A DNA stretch of 5,505 nucleotides from Rhodocyclaceae bacterium (GTDB taxonomy: Bacteria; Pseudomonadota; Gammaproteobacteria; Burkholderiales; Rhodocyclaceae): NCBI GenBank assembly GCA_025361105.1, contig JANYAW010000410.1:1-5505 (forward strand), read 5' to 3'. Shown piece by piece: positions 1 to 5,505 of this stretch. The first letter of the stretch is position 1, and each line of letters begins with the position of its first letter. The notes beneath the pieces were generated by a model that did not search any database, had not been told where the DNA came from, and saw nothing but the letters and a program-made list of their open reading frames with translations. The translations under genes were made by a program, and so were the position numbers.

Positions 1-555
1 CAGTACTTGTCCGCTTGCATCCGACAAGCGGAAGCGATAACTCTTGGCACCGAACACGGGTCGCCAGGAAAACTCTTCCGGACTAGCAAGCAACCGGGTA
101 TCGACGGGTTTGCGTAATTGCAGGCTGCCAGGCTCAAAGGATTTCATTTCGAAGCTCGCGACCGCTTGTCGCTCACGCTGGCGGGCAGAAAATTTCTGTC
201 CTGCGGCGACTTGATTCTGATCGAGGTTCTTTACGCTCGGCGCTGACCCGCTAAGGGCGCGCACACGTTCGCTCTCGACCACCGCTTGCGTGGGTCCCTT
301 TAGCATAAATTCATTTGGCGTAGCGAAAAATGTGATGGCGACTCGTGCGCCCGCATCCAGATTCAACTTGGTTCCGGGTGTCAAGTAGATCATCAGACCT
401 AGCCGCGTTTGTTTACCGTTCTCCATCAGCCAGGCTGTACCCTGGACGTCAGTCGTCATAGCGATTGGAGCCAGTTCTGTGGCGCTCGTGATCGGGATTG
501 GTAGACCGCTGAGCGTAACAATGACGACAGACCATGCCAACAAAATATTCTTCAT
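1..555 (-). CDS. Secreted FecR-like domain protein (3' end outside window)
   Basis: An ATG 12 bases after the cyclase stop opens a frame that stays open for 185 codons to the left edge, so the gene is partial. The protein starts with a signal peptide (MKNILLAWSVVIVTLSGLP, likely cleaved near T-S-A/T, residue 25), which predicts a periplasmic or envelope location. Residues about 34-100 resemble a FecR-type beta domain: VQGTAWLMENGKQTRLG, then LTPGTKLNLDAGARVAITF, then a segment like the PTQAVVES of such domains. A basic/Gln-rich stretch (about 110-135) follows. From about residue 157 there is a second beta module with SWRPVFGAKSYRFRL, a pattern seen after FecR domains in Proteobacteria. FecR of the iron-citrate system is a sigma regulator with an inner-membrane anchor; this protein has only the beta-domain resemblance and no neighbouring sigma factor, so its role is probably structural or sensory. 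The family call is moderate; the gene itself is clear from its start, its Shine-Dalgarno and the long open frame. Confidence 0.8.
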   Translation of the reverse strand, partial: MKNILLAWSVVIVTLSGLPIPITSATELAPIAMTTDVQGTAWLMENGKQTRLGLMIYLTPGTKLNLDAGARVAITFFATPNEFMLKGPTQAVVESERVRALSGSAPSVKNLDQNQVAAGQKFSARQRERQAVASFEMKSFEPGSLQLRKPVDTRLLASPEEFSWRPVFGAKSYRFRLSDASGQVL

Positions 556-562
556 CGAATCG

Positions 563-568
563 CCCCTT
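563..568 (-). promoter_or_regulatory. Shine-Dalgarno of the FecR-like gene, overlapping the cyclase stop
   Basis: AAGGGG lies seven bases before the ATG at 555 and shares its first A with the cyclase TAA stop (570-568). This is a good ribosome-binding site. The overlap suggests that ribosomes finishing the cyclase reinitiate on the next gene, i.e. translational coupling in one operon. Confidence 0.75.
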
Positions 569-2343
569 TAAGTATCGACGGTGCTGATTGCTGGCGGTAG
601 CCAGCCAAAGACATGTATCTTGCTATGCCCTTTAATCATTTGTTCTCCGAGGTCGTGCAGATTGCCTGCACCACCGACTGCGGCCGCAACCGTTGCAGAA
701 CAAATGACCGGGTAGCCAAGCGTTTTGGTCACGCCTTCGAGACGAGCAGCAATATTGACGACATCGCCGATCAGCGTGTATTCATGGCGTGAAACGGATC
801 CGACATTACCTGCCAGAACGTCTCCGGCGTGGATACCTATGCCGATGACAATTGGTTCTAGTCCTTGCTCCGCCAGCTGCAAGTTCAGGCGTTGCAAACG
901 GACGAGCATTTCCTGTGCGGCTTCAAGCGCACAACGACTTGCATTGGGCAGGGCGTGAGGTGCGCCGAAGGATGCCATGATCCCATCGCCAATGAACTTG
1001 TCTACCATCCCACCATTTTGTTGAATGGCTTCGGTCATTTGTGAAAAATAGCGGTTGAGCAGGTCTATCGTGCGCTCCGGCGTCATTGATTCGGAGCGCA
1101 TCGTAAAGCCCCTAATATCGGAAAACATTACAGCGGCATGCACGCGTTCGCCGCCCAAGCCCGGCTTAATTTTGCCGGAAAGAATTTCCTTGAGTACCTG
1201 CGGGCTGACATAACCCGCAAAGGCGGCACGCATTTGCTGCTTTTCACGGTAATTCCGAATTGCTTCGAACGCGACTCTGGCGAAAAACGCGAGAGCCGCG
1301 CATAGCATCAAGCTGAAAGTAGGGATGTAGATGCCATGCCAAAGCATCAGCAAAGTCAATGCGAAAATTATTGGCATGGAAAACACAAACAATAAGGCCT
1401 TCCAGCGATTGCCCCTATGCAGCCAGAACAACACGGTAATCGCAGACAACAGCCACATTAAGGTTAGCGACATCGGTTGTACCATGCCATGCTTGAGCAT
1501 TGAGCGCAGAGCCTGAGCATGGATCAATACGCCCGGCAGCAGCGTACGTTCGGGTTCCCAAGCGGCAAGCGCTACTGGCAGTCGGTGGCGATCCTCGAAG
1601 GGCAGAACCGCGCCAAGCAATATTGCCTTTCCGGCAAACATTTCTTGCATACGCGTCGTATCGTCATGCGCTATCCAATCCAGCACATCGATCAGCGGGA
1701 CATAGTTGAGCGGTGCTCCCACGGCGTAGTCGATTAGGCCTTCACTTGGCTGACTGACACCAAGGTGCTGTGCCATGCTACCAACTAGCGTCTTGACAAC
1801 ACTGCCTTCGGCGCAGAGATTTTGGTAGAACCGGCGCGCTACGCCATCATCGTCAAGACAGGTCGACACCGATGCCAACGCATCCTGCCCGGCCATCGCA
1901 ACATACGGAGGAAAGATGGGACGAAAGTGGCGGTTTTCGTCTAGTGATTGTCCCAGCACCAACGAGCTGACTTTTTTGATCGCCATGATGCCTTGTAGCA
2001 AACTAACATCGTATTGCGGGATCAGAAAATTGTAGGAACGTACCGGTAGCACAATATCGAAGCCGACCACCGTCGGTTTGGCCTTAGCCAGGCCATTTAG
2101 GAGATTTCCGATGTAAGGATGCCAGAGCGAAAATGGTTCGGGCAGCGTCATGTAGGTCTTCTCGTCGACGCCAATGATGACCACGTCCGTGCTCAGCGGA
2201 TCAGGGGCAAATTGCCTTAGCAGACGGAATTGACGATCCAGTAATAGGTTGTCCACCGGCGTCGTCAGGTGCGTCAATTGCACGCCCAGCGCGGCGCACA
2301 GGAGGAGGATCAGTCCAATGGCAACAGGGCGGATTGCGAACAT
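568..2343 (-). CDS. CHASE2-domain transmembrane class III adenylate cyclase
   Basis: This 591-residue protein should convert ATP to cAMP. TM1 (about 6-23) is followed by a periplasmic CHASE2 sensor (about 24-288; VVIIGVDEKTY, VVGFDIVLP, and LLPGVLIHAQAL near its end). Three more helices follow (about 290-308, 316-334, 338-357), with basic HRGNR after TM2 marking the cytoplasmic side. A helical linker with the usual FAGYVSPQVLKEIL (375-388) leads into the catalytic domain. All key residues are present: metal-binding Asp409 (FSDIRGFT) and Asp453 (FIGDG), adenine-selecting Lys449 and Asp527 (IGDVVNIAARLE), and transition-state Asn530 and Arg534. Lys/Asp at the selecting positions predicts ATP rather than GTP. 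Class III domains work as dimers, presumably homodimers here. The start is uncertain: ATG 2343 gives a natural N-terminus at TM1 but has no clear Shine-Dalgarno; TTG 2376, with a nearby GGA, would add 11 residues. It lies between the CHAT and FecR-like genes. Confidence 0.93.
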   Translation of the reverse strand: MFAIRPVAIGLILLLCAALGVQLTHLTTPVDNLLLDRQFRLLRQFAPDPLSTDVVIIGVDEKTYMTLPEPFSLWHPYIGNLLNGLAKAKPTVVGFDIVLPVRSYNFLIPQYDVSLLQGIMAIKKVSSLVLGQSLDENRHFRPIFPPYVAMAGQDALASVSTCLDDDGVARRFYQNLCAEGSVVKTLVGSMAQHLGVSQPSEGLIDYAVGAPLNYVPLIDVLDWIAHDDTTRMQEMFAGKAILLGAVLPFEDRHRLPVALAAWEPERTLLPGVLIHAQALRSMLKHGMVQPMSLTLMWLLSAITVLFWLHRGNRWKALLFVFSMPIIFALTLLMLWHGIYIPTFSLMLCAALAFFARVAFEAIRNYREKQQMRAAFAGYVSPQVLKEILSGKIKPGLGGERVHAAVMFSDIRGFTMRSESMTPERTIDLLNRYFSQMTEAIQQNGGMVDKFIGDGIMASFGAPHALPNASRCALEAAQEMLVRLQRLNLQLAEQGLEPIVIGIGIHAGDVLAGNVGSVSRHEYTLIGDVVNIAARLEGVTKTLGYPVICSATVAAAVGGAGNLHDLGEQMIKGHSKIHVFGWLPPAISTVDT

Positions 2344-2439
2344 GGAGTTCAAGAAGTAATTGATTGGCAAACTCAAATCATCCAGAATTTGGTTGCAGTT
2401 CTGATATGAAATTAGCTTCTATCATTGACCTACTGGGAA

Positions 2440-4785
2440 TCAAACACCCAGGCCGGTTAGAAAGAACGCGGCCCAGAAAAACGGGTGAGGAAAGTTCTGC
2501 CGAACGTCCACTTGCGCCTTGCGCAAGGCTTCGCGCTTGGGCATATTGTTTTGCAGATTCACATAAAAGCGCTTCATCAATTCGGCAGTGGCCAGATCAT
2601 CTACTTGCCACAAACTGGCGACGATGTTGCTGCTACCAGCGTACAGAAATCCGCGTGTTAAGCCGACCACATCATCGCCATTTAGGACTTTTCCTAGCCC
2701 AGTCTCACAGGCGCTCAAAGTAACCAGATCAACATCCAGATTGATCTTGTAAAGCTCACCTACGGTCAACGATCCGTCGTCGGTCGCGCTCTTGCTGAGT
2801 AAGAGACGGGACTGCAAGGCGTTGCTGGCGTTGAACTCACCGTGCGAGGCGATATGCAGATAATGGAAACTGGGGGCAAATTCCTTAAAGGCACTTTCCG
2901 AGGCTTTGCCGCGTACGAGCAATTCGTTGCCCGGTTGCATGGCAGCGATCATCCGCGCCTCCGCTTCCGCATTCGGCAAGTCGTAGCGCGAATCGCCGAG
3001 ATCCGGATTGCCAAAAACCAGCACCGCATCGGGTAGTTTAGTGCGTAGTGGCTTGAGATACTTGAGCACGCTGGCGCTGGGCAAATAGCGCATGGAGCGA
3101 CTTTGGACGAGATAGTCCGTGCCGTCGTGCAGCGCGGCGAACGGCACGTAGTGCAACATTCCATGAGGAATGATGAGCAGGCTGCGATTGGTCCCGAGTT
3201 CAGAAGCTAGCGGGCGCAATAATCGGTCATATAGTGCCTGCGCGGATTTGATGACCTCACTGTCACGTTGTTCGATTTGTTTACGAAACAGTTTGATACT
3301 GTCTTCCAGACCACCGCTAACAATTTTCGCCGCACGTACACCCGTTTGCGAGAGGCTAACTGCATAGAAATCAGTATCCTGAAAGTAATACTCAATAATG
3401 ATTTCATTTGGCAGCAGTCTGTCTTGAATTTCCTTCAGTGGCATCGAGGTTACCGACACCAGCGAGGCAAGTTCAGGCGCCACGGCACCGAGTTCTTGCG
3501 CTTTCTTTACCGCCAGATTGCGCTTCTTTGGTTCATCGGTGGACGCCATATCTAGCGGCATTTGCGCCAGCGCTTCATGACTTGCTGCACGATAGTTGGC
3601 GAGCAGGACGGATGCATTTTTCGCTGCCAGCACAGGCACTGCAAAATCTTCCTTGTTGGCCAGCAAGTCCACCAGCGCCCGTGCCTTAGCACGTTCCATA
3701 TATTCATAGGCCTCGGCAGGCCGCTGCGCATTGAATAAGGCTGCGATCAGTCGCCCATACACGCTTTGCTTGTCGCCGACGAAGCCGATTTTGTTGGCTT
3801 CGGTATTGATTGTTGACCGCTGTTCCTCGATCACGTCTATGGCCTGCTTGTAAAACGTAATGGCCACATCTAACTGCTTTTCCTGCTCCGCAATCCGGCC
3901 CCGATCATTAAGTATCAGCCAATAGATTTCACCGTTTTCTTTGACTTGGGGAATGGTCAGTAAGCTGTCGTAACCAGTCTTGGCTTCGCTAATTTTTCCG
4001 GTCTCTAACAGGGCCTTGTTGAGCATAAAGCCACGTGGTAGTTCTGCCCATGCCCAGTTATTTATGCCGCGCAGAAAGGCGCCGCTGACCAAGTTATCGA
4101 GGAAAGACTTGAGCTTGAACAGTTTGTCGCTGGTGATCCCGTCGAGTGCTTTCTGGTAATTGCCCAAGGCCATGTAAACGCGGCCTGTAGCCATCGCTTT
4201 GGCACTGGCGTAGTCCGAGTGCTGCAGAGATACGCTAACATTTTCCAAGTCGGCGGCAAAACGCTCACCCTCTGCACGCTTCCCGCCGAGAGTCGAGCCT
4301 AAAGACATGGCGGCAAGCGTGTGAATGATCATGTCTTTGTCATCACTGTCGTCCTTCTTCAACCAAGCTTGGCCTTTCTGTGCTTCAACGACGGCCGCCT
4401 CATATTGGCCAAGCTCGATCATGGCGTCAGCGCGCATGATGTAGATAGTTGGGGTCGCATCGTCAAGACCAAATAGGCGGGTGCGCAGGTCACCCTTCTT
4501 AACGTTTTCAGCCAACTTATCGAGGCAAGGCAGCAGCTTGTTGTAGCGCTTGGTTTTCGAGTACGCATAACATAAAGCGTGGCGATCCTTGGTATTCAAC
4601 AGGTGCTTGGCTTCTTCATCCTCAAGCAATTTTTCCAGTTGATCGAATCGTCCATTGGCTGCAAACTCGAACTGCATACTACCGAGGTCGGCACGCACAT
4701 TGTGCGAAAACATGGTTAGCAGGAACGCCGCCAGCAACACACGAATTCCATTGCTTAGTCGTCGGTATGAGCTTTCGATTGTCAT
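2440..4785 (-). CDS. Exported TPR-CHAT domain protein (putative caspase-like cysteine protease)
   Basis: This 781-residue protein begins with a Sec signal peptide: basic YRRLSNGIR, then hydrophobic VLLAAFLLTMF, then V-R-A/D with likely cleavage after Ala32. Residues about 35-400 are helical with TPR-like repeats, for example GRVYMALGNYQKAL and AITFYKQAIDVIEEQR, ending in an AYEYMERAKARALVDLL helix typical of TPR-CHAT linkers. The CHAT domain (clan CD, related to caspases and separase) spans about 455-780, with a beta-strand entry EIIIEYY, SLLIIPHGMLHYVPFAAL, the FGNPDLGD loop, predicted catalytic His648 in HIASHGEF, predicted nucleophile Cys693 in LSACETGLG, and the closing HPFFWAAFFLTG. Both dyad residues are present, so it should be active. 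The substrate is unknown; the signal peptide predicts a periplasmic or secreted location. The frame extends up to a TTG at 4875, but that extension reads through the terminator hairpin and the end of the barrel gene, so I reject it. The cyclase gene follows on the same strand. Confidence 0.93.
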   Translation of the reverse strand: MTIESSYRRLSNGIRVLLAAFLLTMFSHNVRADLGSMQFEFAANGRFDQLEKLLEDEEAKHLLNTKDRHALCYAYSKTKRYNKLLPCLDKLAENVKKGDLRTRLFGLDDATPTIYIMRADAMIELGQYEAAVVEAQKGQAWLKKDDSDDKDMIIHTLAAMSLGSTLGGKRAEGERFAADLENVSVSLQHSDYASAKAMATGRVYMALGNYQKALDGITSDKLFKLKSFLDNLVSGAFLRGINNWAWAELPRGFMLNKALLETGKISEAKTGYDSLLTIPQVKENGEIYWLILNDRGRIAEQEKQLDVAITFYKQAIDVIEEQRSTINTEANKIGFVGDKQSVYGRLIAALFNAQRPAEAYEYMERAKARALVDLLANKEDFAVPVLAAKNASVLLANYRAASHEALAQMPLDMASTDEPKKRNLAVKKAQELGAVAPELASLVSVTSMPLKEIQDRLLPNEIIIEYYFQDTDFYAVSLSQTGVRAAKIVSGGLEDSIKLFRKQIEQRDSEVIKSAQALYDRLLRPLASELGTNRSLLIIPHGMLHYVPFAALHDGTDYLVQSRSMRYLPSASVLKYLKPLRTKLPDAVLVFGNPDLGDSRYDLPNAEAEARMIAAMQPGNELLVRGKASESAFKEFAPSFHYLHIASHGEFNASNALQSRLLLSKSATDDGSLTVGELYKINLDVDLVTLSACETGLGKVLNGDDVVGLTRGFLYAGSSNIVASLWQVDDLATAELMKRFYVNLQNNMPKREALRKAQVDVRQNFPHPFFWAAFFLTGLGV

Positions 4786-4789
4786 TTGA

Positions 4790-4795
4790 CCCACC
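4790..4795 (-). promoter_or_regulatory. Weak Shine-Dalgarno that decides the CHAT start
   Basis: GGTGGG lies four bases before the ATG at 4785. The alternative in-frame ATG at 4797 is preceded directly by the terminator T-run and has no ribosome-binding site, so 4785 is preferred. The site is imperfect and its spacing is short, so initiation may be modest. Confidence 0.45.
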
Positions 4796-4798
4796 ATG

Positions 4799-4831
4799 AA
4801 AAAGGGCGCGCAAGCGCACCCCTTATTTTTT
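4799..4831 (-). terminator. Intrinsic terminator-like hairpin between the barrel and CHAT genes
   Basis: Read on the minus strand, bases 4824-4815 pair with 4810-4801 in a 10-bp GC-rich stem closed by a CUUG tetraloop. An A-run (4831-4826) precedes the stem and a run of five T (4803-4799) follows. Two pairs (4818/4807 and 4822/4803) are G-U wobbles that would become C-A mismatches in a plus-strand transcript, so the structure is built for leftward transcription. It lies about 40 bases after the barrel stop, as expected for its terminator. The T-run ends only 13 bases before the CHAT start codon, which leaves no room for a promoter downstream of it. The hairpin may therefore be leaky or act as an attenuator. 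Confidence 0.8.
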
Positions 4832-4865
4832 GCTGCGGCACATATTACCTTGCAGGTGCCACACT

Positions 4866-5505
4866 TTAGAACCAATAGCCGATATTCGCGGTGAATCCCT
4901 TGGTGTCCTTACCACGCAGGTAGGTCAAGCCACCACGCAGAAAGCTACGCGCCGAAAATGCGTTCTTGTTGGTTCCAACCGTGATGCCAATTTCTTGAGT
5001 ATTGTCAATGTACAGTTTGGTACCGCCCGTGTAGCGCGTATCCACCAATGAGTATTCCACTGAAAGTTTCTGGCCATTCCAGTTAGCTGGTTGGGACAGC
5101 ATCAGGCCGTTGCGCACCACGGTGCTAGTAATATCCGGATTAGATGAGTACTCACCCGATTGGATTTTCGCGGTGCGGTTGTAGGACAGCATGTTGCCCA
5201 TGGCGACGTTGTAGGTGTCCATGTCCCAGATGTAGGTGCTGGTCAGTGACCCTGTATACATCCCAGACGCTGTGGCCAAATCAACAGAGCCAACACCTGA
5301 TATTTTGCCAGCAGGTGTCAAGGTCCAGTTGTCATTCATCGGTACACGATATGACACACCGAAACCTGCGATGTAGGCTTTGGCACCATCGACATCGACT
5401 TGTGTCAGTGGCACACTAAACGTCAATTGTCGGCGTGGGTCAATGTCATTGCGAATCGTGTAAGAAAGCGGGATGCTGGTGACTTTAGTCCGTCTGTCGA
5501 GCGCA
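4866..5505 (-). CDS. C-terminal part of an outer-membrane beta-barrel protein (5' end outside window)
   Basis: The reading frame is open from the right edge to a TAA stop, giving about 212 residues with no convincing internal start, so this is the C-terminal part of a longer protein. The sequence shows many short alternating polar/hydrophobic strands joined by Gly/Asn/Asp/Ser-rich turns and very few charged helices, as expected of a transmembrane beta-barrel. It ends FTANIGYWF: the terminal Phe, with Tyr at -3 and Ile at -5, matches the C-terminal signature that BamA recognises in outer-membrane proteins. I do not recognise a specific family; an autotransporter-like or other small barrel domain is possible, and the missing N-terminus would decide whether there is a passenger. 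A TTG at 5426 could be called as a start, but the frame continues upstream with equally barrel-like sequence, so it is not the real one. A terminator-like hairpin follows the stop by about 40 bases. Confidence 0.75.
   Translation of the reverse strand, partial: ALDRRTKVTSIPLSYTIRNDIDPRRQLTFSVPLTQVDVDGAKAYIAGFGVSYRVPMNDNWTLTPAGKISGVGSVDLATASGMYTGSLTSTYIWDMDTYNVAMGNMLSYNRTAKIQSGEYSSNPDITSTVVRNGLMLSQPANWNGQKLSVEYSLVDTRYTGGTKLYIDNTQEIGITVGTNKNAFSARSFLRGGLTYLRGKDTKGFTANIGYWF

Noticed and set aside
2364..2723. Rightward 119-codon ORF and other plus-strand frames
   Set aside because: They lie antisense inside genes with unmistakable domain motifs, look low in complexity or Arg/Ser-rich, and show no recognisable domain.
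2440..4785. CRISPR-associated (type III-E) TPR-CHAT protease
   Set aside because: The protein has an export signal, and no repeats, gRAMP or other cas genes are present in the window. The partner here is a cyclase.
4799..4831. Bidirectional terminator
   Set aside because: Two G-U pairs in the leftward transcript become C-A mismatches in the rightward one, and no rightward gene ends here.
4830..4866. Sigma-54 promoter suggested by TGGCACC downstream of the barrel stop
   Set aside because: There is no TTGC-type -12 element at the required spacing.
4786..4875. N-terminal extension of the CHAT protein from a TTG at 4875
   Set aside because: The extra 30 residues are Cys/Lys-rich and translate the end of the barrel gene and the terminator hairpin. 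They would also bury a clear signal peptide 30 residues inside the protein.

Overview
The window carries four protein genes, all read leftward (minus strand), and almost no spare DNA. In transcription order they are: the 3' end of an outer-membrane beta-barrel gene (cut by the right edge), an exported TPR-CHAT putative cysteine protease, a membrane-bound CHASE2 class III adenylate cyclase, and the 5' part of a secreted FecR-like protein (cut by the left edge). I found no RNA genes, mobile elements, CRISPR repeats or attachment sites. The non-coding DNA is limited to gaps of about 80, 96 and 12 bases.

The organism is a Gram-negative bacterium. The evidence is a beta-barrel protein ending in an aromatic Tyr-Trp-Phe signature, Sec-type signal peptides, and a CHASE2 sensor placed to face the periplasm. 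Base composition is roughly balanced. FecR-like plus CHASE2-cyclase pairs of this kind are familiar from Proteobacteria, and my guess is a betaproteobacterium. That assignment is inference; no marker gene is present.

Layout: 5505-4866 is the barrel C-terminus. 4824-4799 is a strong intrinsic-terminator-like hairpin placed only 13 bases before the next start codon. 4785-2440 is the CHAT protein (781 aa, with His648 and Cys693 as the predicted dyad). 2439-2344 is a spacer with an uncertain cyclase start. 2343-568 is the cyclase (591 aa, all catalytic residues present). After 12 bases comes the FecR-like gene, from 555 past the left edge, whose Shine-Dalgarno overlaps the cyclase stop codon.

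How they may work together (inference): the CHAT protease, the CHASE2 sensory domain and the FecR-like protein are all predicted to sit in or face the periplasm, while the cyclase domain is cytoplasmic. The cluster therefore looks like an envelope-sensing unit in which proteolysis or ligand sensing outside the inner membrane is converted into cAMP inside. The barrel gene upstream may be a partner or merely a neighbour, since the hairpin separates it from the rest. The signalling logic, substrate and trigger cannot be read from the sequence.
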